Positions 47,415-56,407 of a DNA stretch of 64,000 nt are shown here, piece after piece. Every line of letters starts with the position of its first letter. The stretch's first letter is position 1. The DNA is from Pelagomonas calceolata (Eukaryota; Sar; Pelagophyceae; Pelagomonadales; Pelagomonadaceae), in the NCBI GenBank assembly GCA_918797485.1, contig CAKKNE010000003.1, positions 3,038,001 through 3,102,000 of the forward strand. Reading direction: 5' to 3'. The notes under the pieces were generated by a model that worked only from the letters and a program-made list of their open reading frames with translations, was not told where the DNA came from and did no database searches. A program made the translations under genes and the position numbers.

Positions 47415-50400
47415 ATGGCTTCGAACGAGTACTATTATGGTTATTGCCGGAGCTGCGAGAAGCCCTGCTGGCGGCGGCGGGCCGTCCAAGAGGACCCGGT
47501 GCACTACGCGATCGTCGAGACGGCGCGGTCGGGCCAGTCCTGCTGCACGCGGGGCTGCGGCGAGCTCATCGCGAAGGGGAGTCTGCGGATCGGCATCCCC
47601 CTCAAGGACTCGCGGGGCTGCGGCGGCGCGATCAGCGCGTGGACGCACGTCGAGTGCACGATGCTCACGCAGCTCCGGGACCCCTCATTAAAGCCGAAGT
47701 TCGACGTCGAGCGGCACGTTTATGGTTTAGACGCGTTGGACGGGGCGTCGCGCGCTTCCGTCGTCGCCGAGTTTAGTAAAGAAGACCGCGAGGCGGACAA
47801 GACCTTGGACCCCGAGGACGAGGCGTTCCTGCCGCAGCGCGCGCTGCCGCGCGTCGCGCCGCCGCCGAACATCGCGCTCCCCCTGTTACCCTACCAGGAG
47901 GAGGGCTTCGGCTGGATGCTGCGGCGCGAGCGCGAATCTAATGGAGGCATCCTCGCCGACGAGATGGGCATGGGCAAGACGCTCCAGTGCGTCTCGCTCA
48001 TGGCGCACGACGCGTGTGAAAGAGCTAAAACCAAGGCGTCGCTGCCCATTACGTTAGCTCAGGACGAAGAGGCCTACGGGTATGCATTACCGGACTCGAC
48101 GCTCGTCGTCGCGCCCTCCTCGGCCTTGTGGCAGTGGAAGGACGAGATCGAGAAGTTCTGGGTCTCGTCCAAGGACGAGAAGGGGCGCCCCCTCGAGGCG
48201 CCGACGGTCGAAGTGTACTACGGGAACCGCAAGCGCGTCACGCCCGAGAGGCTCCAGAAGGCCGACGTCGTGCTGACGTCGTACCCCGTGCTCGAGTATG
48301 AATATAGAAGGGAGCACGCGCGCTGCAAGGTGAAGTGCCCCTGCTGCGCGAAGCTCATGCTGCCGCGGAAGTTGAGGCAACATTTAAAATACATGTGCGG
48401 CCCGTACGCGCGGCGCACGGCCGGCCAGCAGAAGACCGAACGAGCGGCCGGCGACCGGGCCGCGGCTTCTTCGACGAAGAAGAAGAAGAAGAAGCGCAGC
48501 CCCGCCAAGCCCAAGCCGGCCAAGACCGCCCTCAGCTTCTACAAGGCGGCGACGCGCGACGAGGCCAAGGCGGAACTGCCCGACGGCGCCCCGAACAAGG
48601 ACATCGCCGCTTTGCAGACGAAGCAGTGGAAGGCCCTCGACGCGGCCGCGCGGCGGCCCTACGTGTCCCTCGCCGAGACGGACAAGGCGCGCCACGCGCG
48701 CGACGTTAAGACATACGAGGCCCTGCTCAAGGAATTTGAGGCCCAGGCGTCCGACGCCGACGACGAGGCCGCGGCGCCGCCGCCCGCGACGCAGGGCACG
48801 CAGCTCGCGCCGCCGCCGCGCCGCGCCGGCGTGCCGACGCCGCGCGCCATCTACCAGGAGCTCATGGCGTCCGCGGGCCGCGCGGACGAGATCATCCCGC
48901 AGTTCCAGCGCGGCCGCGCCGGGCCCGTGCCGCCGGGCGTGGCCGAGGCCGGCGCGCCGTACCGCGCGCGCGCGGCCGGGCGCGCCGCGGCGCCGCCCGC
49001 GCGCAAGCGGCGCAAGGAGGCGCCGCCGCCGCCCGACGCCGTCCTCGACATCGACGAGGCCTGCGTCGTCTGCGGCCGGCCGACGGTCGACGCCGCGGGC
49101 GCCGCCGAGGCGGGCGTGCTCGTCTGCGACGGCGACCCGACGCACGAGTGCCACCTCCGCTGCGCCGGGCTCGAGAGCGTGCCGCGCGGCACCTGGTTCT
49201 GCCCGCTCTGCCGGGGCCTGGCCGCGAGCGCCGAGGCCGCGGCGGCGCGGCGCGTCACGCCGGACGCCGTGGAGCCGTCGAAGCCGAGCTCGAAGCCGAG
49301 CTCGAAGCCGGCCGCGAAGCCGGCCGCGAAGCCGCGGGCGCGGAGGCCCGCCGCGCCGGCGCCGGCGCCGGCGCCGGCCGCGGAGGCGGCGCCCCCCGCG
49401 CCGCAGCTCGAACTCGGCGAGACCGTCCTGGTGGGTCGCACGGGGCACGTGGCGACGGTCGAGCGGGCGCCAGGCGCCGGCGACGAGGTGCTGGTGCGCT
49501 GGGAGAGCACGGGCCACTGCGAGGAGGTCGCCCTCGCCGACGTGGAGAAGCTCTCCGCGGGCCGCTCGTCGCGCCGGTCCCGGGTCCTGCACGAGCGCGG
49601 CGGCGGCGGCAGCAGCGACGACGACGACGCGCCGCCGCCGCCGCGCAGGCCGTCGCGCGCGGAGCGGGCGCTCGCGGACACACTCACGCCGGGCGCGCGC
49701 GACGGCGCGCCGTCGGCCGTCGGGACCGACCTGACGGCGAGCCGCGCGCGGCGGGCGCGCGCGCCGGCGCCGGCCGCCGCGGCGCCGGCCGACGACGACT
49801 CGGCCTCGCTCGAGTGCAAGCCGCGGAAGCGCAAGTCGGCGGGATCGGACGACGACGCCGACTTCCGTCCCGTCGCGTCGGCGTCGGACGTGTCGTCGAG
49901 CGACGACGACGGCGACGACGCCTCGGACTCCGACGACGCCATGAAGGCGAAGCGGACGAAGGTGACGAAGGTGAAGCGGGCGCCGCCGCCCGCGGCCCTG
50001 GTCGTCGACGTCGACGCCGTCGACGACGAGGCCGCGCGGCTCCGCGCCATCGACGCGCTCGTCGAGCAGGCCATCGCACGGCGCGCCGCCGAGCTCGACG
50101 TTTCAGTGAAGAAGAAGCCCGCCAAGACGAAGAAGCGCAAGTCCAAGAAGGCCGCCGCCGACGACTCGTCGTCGTCCTCGTCGTCGGAGGAGGAGGAAGA
50201 AGAGGCAAAGGACCGCCGCGTCTTCGCCGCGCCCGACTTGGTCAACGACGTGGAAGGCGTGGATCTAGCCGGGTCCTTGCTACATTGTGGTAGGTGGCAG
50301 CGCGTCGTCCTCGACGAGGCCCATCGGATCAAGGGCTTCACGTCGTCGACGGCCAAGGCGGCCTTCGCGCTGCGGGCGGAGCGGCGCTGGGGCCTGACGG

Positions 50401-52160
50401 GCACGCCGCTCCAGAACCGCGTCAAGGAGCTCCAGTCGCTCGTGCGGTTCCTCAAGGTCGACCCGTACGCGTACTACTTCTGTAGTAGGAAGGGCTGCGA
50501 CTGCAAGACGCTGCACTGGGCCTTCGGCGCGCGGGGCGCGCGCTGCGAGCACTGCGACCACCCGCCCATGTCCCACTACAACTGCTTCAACCGCAAGATC
50601 CTGAAACCGATCGAGCAGGCGGGCTACGCCGGGGCCGGAGCGAGGGCGCTGCGGACGCTACGGGGCGATATATTGAACGTGGTCATGTTGCGACGGACCA
50701 AGGCCGAGCGCGCGGCGGACCTGAAGCTGCCGCCGCTCGAGATCCGCGTCGAGGAGCTCACGCTCTCGCCGCCGGAGCAGGACTTTTACAACTGCCTCTA
50801 CAAGAAGACGAAGTCGCGCTTCGACGCCTTCGTGCGGAAGGGCACGGCGATGCACAACTACGCGCACATCTTCGAACTACTGGCGCGGATGCGGCAGTGC
50901 CTCGACCACCCGTACCTGGTCGTCCACGGCAAGGACGCCGAGCATGCGATGGACGCGGCGGCGCCGGGCTTTTATGATTTGTGCGCCTGCTGCAACGCGC
51001 AGATCCAGGACGCGGCGGACTGCGCGGTCGCGGCCTGCCGGCACACGTTCCACCGCGACTGCGCGGCCCAGATCGTCGACGAGGCGAACCAGCGGGGCGA
51101 GGCGCCCGAGTGCCCCACGTGCTTCCAGCCCCTTACGTTACAAGTATCGAGGGTCCACGGCGTCGCCGAGGAGGACGTCGACGACGGCGAGAAGCCCAAG
51201 GCGAAGCCGCGCAAGAAGCAAAAGCAGGCGACCATCGACAAGGGCCTGAAGACGCTGGGGCTGAAGAAGTCCGATCCGTTGCCGGCGCTCGCGCGCGAGA
51301 GTGATAGTGAGGAGGAGGAGGCGTTGGATCTCGAGGCATTACCACAACAAACGCAGGACGAGAATAGGGTGGACGCGGCGACGCGCGACGTCTGCGTCGT
51401 CTGTCTGGACGCGCCGCGCGACACGATGCTATTTAACTGCGGCCACGTCTGCGCCTGTGCTTCGTGTGTTGACCAGCTGAAGAAGCGGGACTTTAGCTGC
51501 CCCGTCTGCCGCGAGCCGATCAAGCGCGTGGCGCGCGTGAATAGCGAGGGCAAGGGCAGTAGGTTAGGGAGGGCCTCGATCTTGCAAAAGATTGATTTGA
51601 GGAAGTGGCGCACGTCGACGAAGGTCGAGGCCTGCTTTAACGCGATTGATAGTGATAGGAAGGCGGACCCGGCGGTCAAGTCCATTATCTTCAGTCAGTA
51701 CCGGACGATGCTGGACCTCATGGAGTGGCGCCTGAGATTAGGAGGGCAGCGCGTCGTCAAGTTAACCGGGGATATGCCGCTCGCGGAGCGCAAGAGCGTC
51801 CTCGCGCGTTTTAAAAGTGATTCGTCGATAGCGGCGATACTACTCTCGCTGAAGGCCGGCGGCGAGGGTTTGAATTTGCAGGAGGCGTCGCGCGTGTATC
51901 TGCTGGAGCCGTGGTGGAACCCGGCCGTCGAGATGCAGGCGATCCAGCGCGCGCACCGCATCGGCCAGTCGAAAAAGGTCGTCGCCACGCGCTTCGTCAC
52001 GACGTCCGCCAATGAGCCGACCATCGAGCAGCAGATGTTCCGCCTCCAGGAGAAGAAGCGCTTGGTTTTCGAGGGCACCGTCGACGGCTCGGCCGCGAGC
52101 TTCTCGAAGCTGACGCTCGAGGACCTCGCCTTCCTGTTCCACCGGGGGTCGCGATCCTAG
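47415..52160 (+). CDS. RAD16: RAD16-like SNF2 ATPase with HMG box, PHD, Tudor-like and two RING fingers
   Basis: 1581 residues. SNF2 motif I at about 178 (GGILADEMGMGKTLQCVSLM) is split from the DEAH box at about 963 (VVLDEAHRIKG) by a long insert. The insert holds an HMG box (about 370-440, KTALSFYKAATRDEAKAELP), a PHD finger (about 549-600, CVVCGRP to GTWFCPLC), a Tudor-like barrel (about 668-710) and Lys/Asp-rich linkers. RAD16 hallmarks follow: YYFCSRKGCDCKTLHWAFG, HYNCFNRKILKPIEQAG and VMLRRTKAERAADLKLPP. RING 1 (about 1188-1235), RING 2 (about 1325-1368), then helicase C (SIIFSQYRTMLDLMEWRLRL, LLSLKAGGEGLNL, AHRIGQSKKV) to LEDLAFLFH. RAD16 acts in global-genome nucleotide excision repair and as a ubiquitin ligase. 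Confidence 0.95.
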   Translation: MASNEYYYGYCRSCEKPCWRRRAVQEDPVHYAIVETARSGQSCCTRGCGELIAKGSLRIGIPLKDSRGCGGAISAWTHVECTMLTQLRDPSLKPKFDVERHVYGLDALDGASRASVVAEFSKEDREADKTLDPEDEAFLPQRALPRVAPPPNIALPLLPYQEEGFGWMLRRERESNGGILADEMGMGKTLQCVSLMAHDACERAKTKASLPITLAQDEEAYGYALPDSTLVVAPSSALWQWKDEIEKFWVSSKDEKGRPLEAPTVEVYYGNRKRVTPERLQKADVVLTSYPVLEYEYRREHARCKVKCPCCAKLMLPRKLRQHLKYMCGPYARRTAGQQKTERAAGDRAAASSTKKKKKKRSPAKPKPAKTALSFYKAATRDEAKAELPDGAPNKDIAALQTKQWKALDAAARRPYVSLAETDKARHARDVKTYEALLKEFEAQASDADDEAAAPPPATQGTQLAPPPRRAGVPTPRAIYQELMASAGRADEIIPQFQRGRAGPVPPGVAEAGAPYRARAAGRAAAPPARKRRKEAPPPPDAVLDIDEACVVCGRPTVDAAGAAEAGVLVCDGDPTHECHLRCAGLESVPRGTWFCPLCRGLAASAEAAAARRVTPDAVEPSKPSSKPSSKPAAKPAAKPRARRPAAPAPAPAPAAEAAPPAPQLELGETVLVGRTGHVATVERAPGAGDEVLVRWESTGHCEEVALADVEKLSAGRSSRRSRVLHERGGGGSSDDDDAPPPPRRPSRAERALADTLTPGARDGAPSAVGTDLTASRARRARAPAPAAAAPADDDSASLECKPRKRKSAGSDDDADFRPVASASDVSSSDDDGDDASDSDDAMKAKRTKVTKVKRAPPPAALVVDVDAVDDEAARLRAIDALVEQAIARRAAELDVSVKKKPAKTKKRKSKKAAADDSSSSSSSEEEEEEAKDRRVFAAPDLVNDVEGVDLAGSLLHCGRWQRVVLDEAHRIKGFTSSTAKAAFALRAERRWGLTGTPLQNRVKELQSLVRFLKVDPYAYYFCSRKGCDCKTLHWAFGARGARCEHCDHPPMSHYNCFNRKILKPIEQAGYAGAGARALRTLRGDILNVVMLRRTKAERAADLKLPPLEIRVEELTLSPPEQDFYNCLYKKTKSRFDAFVRKGTAMHNYAHIFELLARMRQCLDHPYLVVHGKDAEHAMDAAAPGFYDLCACCNAQIQDAADCAVAACRHTFHRDCAAQIVDEANQRGEAPECPTCFQPLTLQVSRVHGVAEEDVDDGEKPKAKPRKKQKQATIDKGLKTLGLKKSDPLPALARESDSEEEEALDLEALPQQTQDENRVDAATRDVCVVCLDAPRDTMLFNCGHVCACASCVDQLKKRDFSCPVCREPIKRVARVNSEGKGSRLGRASILQKIDLRKWRTSTKVEACFNAIDSDRKADPAVKSIIFSQYRTMLDLMEWRLRLGGQRVVKLTGDMPLAERKSVLARFKSDSSIAAILLSLKAGGEGLNLQEASRVYLLEPWWNPAVEMQAIQRAHRIGQSKKVVATRFVTTSANEPTIEQQMFRLQEKKRLVFEGTVDGSAASFSKLTLEDLAFLFHRGSRS

Positions 52161-52525
52161 GTTGGAGTTGGGGGGGGGCTCTAAGGCTCTGCATGTGATC
52201 TGAGTGGGTATTCTTACGGTGCTATGACTAGTGGACGGGCCCGTGCATGAGATCTGAACGCTCAGGCTAGTTACGTCGCGGGGTCCCCCGTACCCCTCCC
52301 GCTCCCACAGGGCCCACCCGTCCGGACGGGTCCGGCTGAACGCTTGCTAGTGTCTTACAGGACGCTAGCTCTCGGGCTCTCCGGTTGCACTGCGTCCAGC
52401 CCGGCTCAGTCCTCTATCTTGCATTCTAACAGGCCTCTGGACCCGTTGCGCGCGTGCACGCGAACTGCAGCTCTCGCTGCGCCCCGGCATCACAACTTGC
52501 AGACACTGCACACCAAGTGCCAATC
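52161..52525 (+). other. Intergenic promoter region
   Basis: 365 bp. Contains the companion motif ACGGTGCTATGACTAGT at about 52217-52233 and promoter motif copy 8 at 52346-52369. No gene. Confidence 0.55.
52346..52369 (+). promoter_or_regulatory. CTAGTGTCTTAC promoter motif, copy 8
   Basis: GCTAGTGTCTTAC, AGGA, CGCTAGC; perfect halves. 157 bp upstream of the next start codon. Confidence 0.6.
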
Positions 52526-53158
52526 ATGCCGCGCCGGCGACGAACCGGGATGGTGGTGCTGGCGTGCGGCGCGACGGCGTTCCAGCAGCCACGCGCGCGT
52601 CGCGCCTTAACGCGGCGCGCCGCCGAGGAGCCGGACCTCGCCGAGCTCAAGAGCCTCTTCGAGGCGCAGCCGCGGGCGCCGCGGGCGGACGACGACGCCG
52701 GCGACGGCGACGATGATGATGATGATGGCGACCTCGGGTCGCTCTTCGCGCCGCCGCCCGCGCGCGAGGTGAGCGCGGCCGAGCGCGACGCGTTCGTCGC
52801 GAGCCTCAAGCTCGAGGACATCGTCGACGAGGGGTACGCCCGGGCGCGCGAGACGATCGAGGAGACGGCCGACGCGCAGCGGCGGGACGAGGCCGCGGAG
52901 GTGCGGAAGGCGCTGGACGCGGCCGTCGCCGAGGTCGAGAAGAGCGAGCGCGAGGCCCTGGAGGCGCTCGAGGGCCGCGTGGGGGCGCTCGTGGACAAGG
53001 TCGGGGCGCGGGAGGCGGACTTCGAGAAGGCCGTGCGCGACGCGCGCGCGGCCGCTTCTCAAATGGAGGCGTTCGAGCGCGACGCGGGGACGTACAAGCT
53101 CGCCGCGGGCGGCGCCGCGGTCCTACTGCTGGCGACGACGTTCCTCGCGTCTCAGTAA
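52526..53158 (+). CDS. Probable plastid protein with coiled coil and C-terminal membrane segment
   Basis: 210 residues. Leader MVVLACGATAFQQPRARRAL (from residue 9) has a hydrophobic stretch ending in ATAFQQP, the kind of cleavage site with a conserved Phe used in red-derived secondary plastids. An Asp-rich tract (DDDAGDGDDDDDDGD) and a coiled coil (about 110-185, EAAEVRKALDAAVAEVEKSE) follow. Ends with a single membrane segment, LAAGGAAVLLLATTFLA. Function unknown. Ends 5 bp from the convergent FKBP gene. Confidence 0.7.
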   Translation: MPRRRRTGMVVLACGATAFQQPRARRALTRRAAEEPDLAELKSLFEAQPRAPRADDDAGDGDDDDDDGDLGSLFAPPPAREVSAAERDAFVASLKLEDIVDEGYARARETIEETADAQRRDEAAEVRKALDAAVAEVEKSEREALEALEGRVGALVDKVGAREADFEKAVRDARAAASQMEAFERDAGTYKLAAGGAAVLLLATTFLASQ

Positions 53159-53163
53159 TGATA

Positions 53164-54021
53164 TTAGTCGGAGAGCGTGAAGCCCTGCTGCCCCGGGATG
53201 GGGCTGTTGTCGCCTCTCAATACAATCACGTCCGTCTGGAGCAGCCCGTAGAAACTCAGCGCCACCCCCAAAAAGATGGCCGGGAAGGTCAGGTAGGGCT
53301 TCAGGTACCAGGGCGCCTCCTCGCCCGTCGCCGACTCGAAGAAGCCGAAGAAGTAAAAGCCCTCGTCGCCGAAGAACTTGTCGCCGAGGTCCCCAAACGC
53401 GTTCTTCACCTGATCTAGGGGCGAGGCCTCGGCGTCGCGCTCGTCGCGGAGCGCGCGGTCGCTCGACGCGCGGACCGCTTTTTCCGCCTGCCGTCGTTCG
53501 AACTCGGCCTTGATCGAGCCGGGCGTCCGCGGCGTCAGCGGCGCGTCGCTCGCGAAGCTCGCCGACGTCTGGATGTTGCCCCGATATTCCAGAGCGGTCA
53601 CGTCGAAGGTCAGCGGCTCGTTCGCGAGGACCGCGGGCGGGACGCCCTGGATACCGTACGCGTAATCACTGGAAACGGCGAAGGACGCCCGCTCCCCGAC
53701 CGCGAGGCTCCGAATACAAAGATCCCAGCCCGGGATGAACTGCTGGTCGCCGACGGTGTACTGCGTCTGCACGCCCCTGTCCAGCAATTGGCCGGACGCC
53801 GTCCGCGCCTCGTACGTCAGTAACGCGACGTCCCCGTCGTTCCCGAACGCCGGCGCGCCGTCGCCCGTCGTCGCCGTCTTCAGCACGCCGCCGTCGCCGC
53901 TCAGGTCCTGCACCGCCGTCGCCTGACGTGGGGCCGGTCGTCTCCGCAGGGAGGGCGGCGCGACGAGCGCCCCGACGCGCGCCAGCGCGAGCAGCAGCGC
54001 GGCGCGTATCCTGGTCACCAT
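53164..54021 (-). CDS. Plastid-targeted FKBP-type peptidyl-prolyl isomerase with membrane anchor
   Basis: 285 residues. Bipartite-type leader MVTRIRAALLLALARVGALV then APPSLRRRPAPRQ. FKBP domain about 50-150: GDVALLTYEARTASGQLLDR, VGDQQFIPGWDLCIRSLAVG, ERASFAVSSDYAYGIQGVPP and EPLTFDVTALEY. The C-terminal half has a membrane segment (YLTFPAIFLGVALSFYGLL), so it is likely anchored in a thylakoid or envelope membrane. Catalyses prolyl cis-trans isomerisation. Divergent with the EF-hand gene through promoter motif copy 9. Confidence 0.92.
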   Translation of the reverse strand: MVTRIRAALLLALARVGALVAPPSLRRRPAPRQATAVQDLSGDGGVLKTATTGDGAPAFGNDGDVALLTYEARTASGQLLDRGVQTQYTVGDQQFIPGWDLCIRSLAVGERASFAVSSDYAYGIQGVPPAVLANEPLTFDVTALEYRGNIQTSASFASDAPLTPRTPGSIKAEFERRQAEKAVRASSDRALRDERDAEASPLDQVKNAFGDLGDKFFGDEGFYFFGFFESATGEEAPWYLKPYLTFPAIFLGVALSFYGLLQTDVIVLRGDNSPIPGQQGFTLSD

Positions 54022-54093
54022 TACACACGTGGGAGCTTACAAATGTGGGGTCTGCAGCCTGTTTTACCTCGATGATGCGGGTGGTCTCTCGAA

Positions 54094-54117
54094 GCTAGCG
54101 GCCCGTAAGACACTAGC
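54094..54117 (-). promoter_or_regulatory. CTAGTGTCTTAC promoter motif, copy 9
   Basis: Minus strand GCTAGTGTCTTAC, GGGC, CGCTAGC; perfect halves. 73 bp from the FKBP start and 164 bp from the EF-hand gene start. Confidence 0.6.
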
Positions 54118-54280
54118 AAGAGTCGTCTACTGATACGTTGCCAATGGACCATTGCCGTAGCACTAGGCAGGGAGCTATCGCGGCGCACGGGAGAGCCGCA
54201 GCGGCACAGCACAGCGCAAGGGAGAGCAGGGAGCTCTAATTCTTGTACTTAGTACCTCTTGAGCAGGCTGCCCGGATTCC

Positions 54281-56407
54281 ATGAGGGGCTCCTTCCGCCC
54301 GCCCGGCGGGCGCTACAAGGAGCGGCGGCGGCGCCCGCCGGTCGACGGGCCCCCGCGCTCGGTGAAGGAGCGCCTCGACCGGCGCTACGACCCGCGCTGC
54401 GACAATCTCGGGGACTGGGCCGCCGCGGGCGGCGCCGTCGCGCGCCCCCACACGACCGCCGGCGTGTCCGTGCAGCGGTCGCTGCGGCTCGGCGCGCAGA
54501 AGTTTTCGAGGGTGAAGCGGAGCGCGGCGCTCGCGGCGCTCGCGCGCGCCGAGGACCGAGCACGGTTGATCGAGGCCGAAGCGCGGTCGCCGCCGCCAAA
54601 GACGTACCGCGCGCCCCGGACGACGACGCGCCCCGCGACCGTGGCCTTCACGCGGCAACTCAAGCCCGTCGCGCGCGCGGCGACGCCGAAGGACGGCACG
54701 AGGCCCGCCTCGAAGGCGTCCGAGCGGCCCTCGACGGCGCCGGAGCCGGGCCAGGACGTCGAGAACGACGCCGACGAGGAGGCCGCCTTTTCGAAACACG
54801 CGCGGGACCGCTGGGACGCCGTCGCCGCTGAGGCCGCGCCGGCGCCGGAGGGCTGGCCGAGCAACTGGCCGCGCCTCGGGGGCGAGGGCTGGGCGGCCTT
54901 CCCGGGCGGCGCCTCCACCGTCGACGAGCGCTACGACGGCCGCGCGGGCTTCTACCGACTGCTCAAGGAGTGCCGCGAGGCGGGCGACGCCGCGGCCTTC
55001 CGGGCGCTCGCGGCGTGGACGTCCGGCAGCGCCAAGTACCGGGACCTCGTCGCGGCGGCCGAGCGCGCGGGCACGGGACCCGTTCCCATCCTGGCCCTGC
55101 GGCTCGCGGACGCCGAGGCCCCGCCCGCCGTCGTCGAGGCCGCGCTCGAGGCGTGCCACGCGCTCGCGCCCCACGACGACGTTTTGAATGCCTTGGCGAA
55201 GGCTCACGTGCCGAAGCGGGCCTGCGCCGCTATAACCAGAGCGGCGGACGCGGGCGAGGAGCGGATCCTGCGGCACGGGTGCCTAGTCCTGGAGATGTGT
55301 GTGAGGACGGACGGCGCGTCCCATAATTTCGGGGAGCTCTTCGCGGCCGCGTCGCGCGCGCTCGAGGCGGCCACGGGGGCGAGCGTCGAGGCCGCGTGCG
55401 CGCTCGTCGCCGCGCTGGCTTCGAACGCGGACGAGAACCAGTTGACGAAGATGCTGCCCATCGTACCAATGCTCGAGCGCGTCGCCCAGTCCGGCAGCAA
55501 GGAGAAGATCTACGAACGGCAGGCCGCGAACTCGGCGCTCCAAAAGTTGGAGTTCGCCGCGTGCCCGACCGTCGAGGAGCTCATGGCGGCGCCGCCGACG
55601 GACGACGAGGACCCCGCGGAGGTGGAGCGGAAGCGGATCGAGGCGGAGCGCGACGCGACGGAGACGAAGTTCCTCGAGACGCCCGGCGCCGCGCACGCGC
55701 GGGCCCTCGTCAAGGCCTGCGACCTCGGCGGGCCCGGGAAGGCCCAGCTCACGCTCCAGGAGGTCGAGCTGGCGCGGTCGAACGCGGCCTACGGCGATTT
55801 CGTGAAGTGGCTCCTCCGGGACCGCGCGCGCGAATTCAAGCGGAGGGCCGTCGAGATGGCACTTGGTATTACTGAGCTGACGGCGGCGTTCGCGGACTTC
55901 CAGGCGTTGATGCGGGCGGCGCGGTTGGCGCGCGAGGAGGCGGTCCAGGAGGTCGCGCGGCGGCGGGACGCGGCGGTCGACGAGGCGCGCGAGGCGGAAC
56001 TAGAAAGGAAGCGGCTCCGGAAGGAGCGCGCCGAGAAGCGCGAGGCGGCGCTGCGAAAAATCAGCCCCGCCGAGTGGGCCGCGCGCGCGGTCCTGAAGGA
56101 CGCGGACGACTCAGGCAACGGCGAGGTCTCGAAGAACGAGCTCGAGTCCTGCCTCGCGCGCCGCTCAAAGTTCCGCGCGTTCGTCACGTGGCTCCTGCGC
56201 GACTTCCGGGGCCGGACCATCGATTTGACCGGGCTCACGCAGCAGGTGCGCGTCTACCTGCGCGAGGTCCACGACGACGACGCGCTGACCGCCGTCGCGC
56301 GGCGGCCGGACAATACGTACCCCAGCGTGACCCCCCGAGCCGCGCGCGTGAGCCACGACGACTCGAGCCTCGACGGGTCAATACGTATAGAAATAAGCTC
56401 TAGGTGA
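54281..56407 (+). CDS. Armadillo-like protein with duplicated EF-hand-type module, unknown
   Basis: 708 residues. Basic disordered N-terminus (MRGSFRPPGGRYKERRRR), then a helical armadillo-like region (about 215-430, LEACHALAPHDDVLNALAKA). A module occurs twice near the C-terminus: KAQLTLQEVELARSNAAYGD then FVKWLLRDRARE (about 485-520), and DADDSGNGEVSKNELESCLA then FRAFVTWLLRDFRGR (about 605-650). Only the second has a calcium-competent loop (DADDSGNGEVSKNE). Possibly cytoskeletal or ciliary; this is inference. Its stop overlaps the stop of the convergent MYND gene by 8 bp. Confidence 0.8.
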   Translation: MRGSFRPPGGRYKERRRRPPVDGPPRSVKERLDRRYDPRCDNLGDWAAAGGAVARPHTTAGVSVQRSLRLGAQKFSRVKRSAALAALARAEDRARLIEAEARSPPPKTYRAPRTTTRPATVAFTRQLKPVARAATPKDGTRPASKASERPSTAPEPGQDVENDADEEAAFSKHARDRWDAVAAEAAPAPEGWPSNWPRLGGEGWAAFPGGASTVDERYDGRAGFYRLLKECREAGDAAAFRALAAWTSGSAKYRDLVAAAERAGTGPVPILALRLADAEAPPAVVEAALEACHALAPHDDVLNALAKAHVPKRACAAITRAADAGEERILRHGCLVLEMCVRTDGASHNFGELFAAASRALEAATGASVEAACALVAALASNADENQLTKMLPIVPMLERVAQSGSKEKIYERQAANSALQKLEFAACPTVEELMAAPPTDDEDPAEVERKRIEAERDATETKFLETPGAAHARALVKACDLGGPGKAQLTLQEVELARSNAAYGDFVKWLLRDRAREFKRRAVEMALGITELTAAFADFQALMRAARLAREEAVQEVARRRDAAVDEAREAELERKRLRKERAEKREAALRKISPAEWAARAVLKDADDSGNGEVSKNELESCLARRSKFRAFVTWLLRDFRGRTIDLTGLTQQVRVYLREVHDDDALTAVARRPDNTYPSVTPRAARVSHDDSSLDGSIRIEISSR

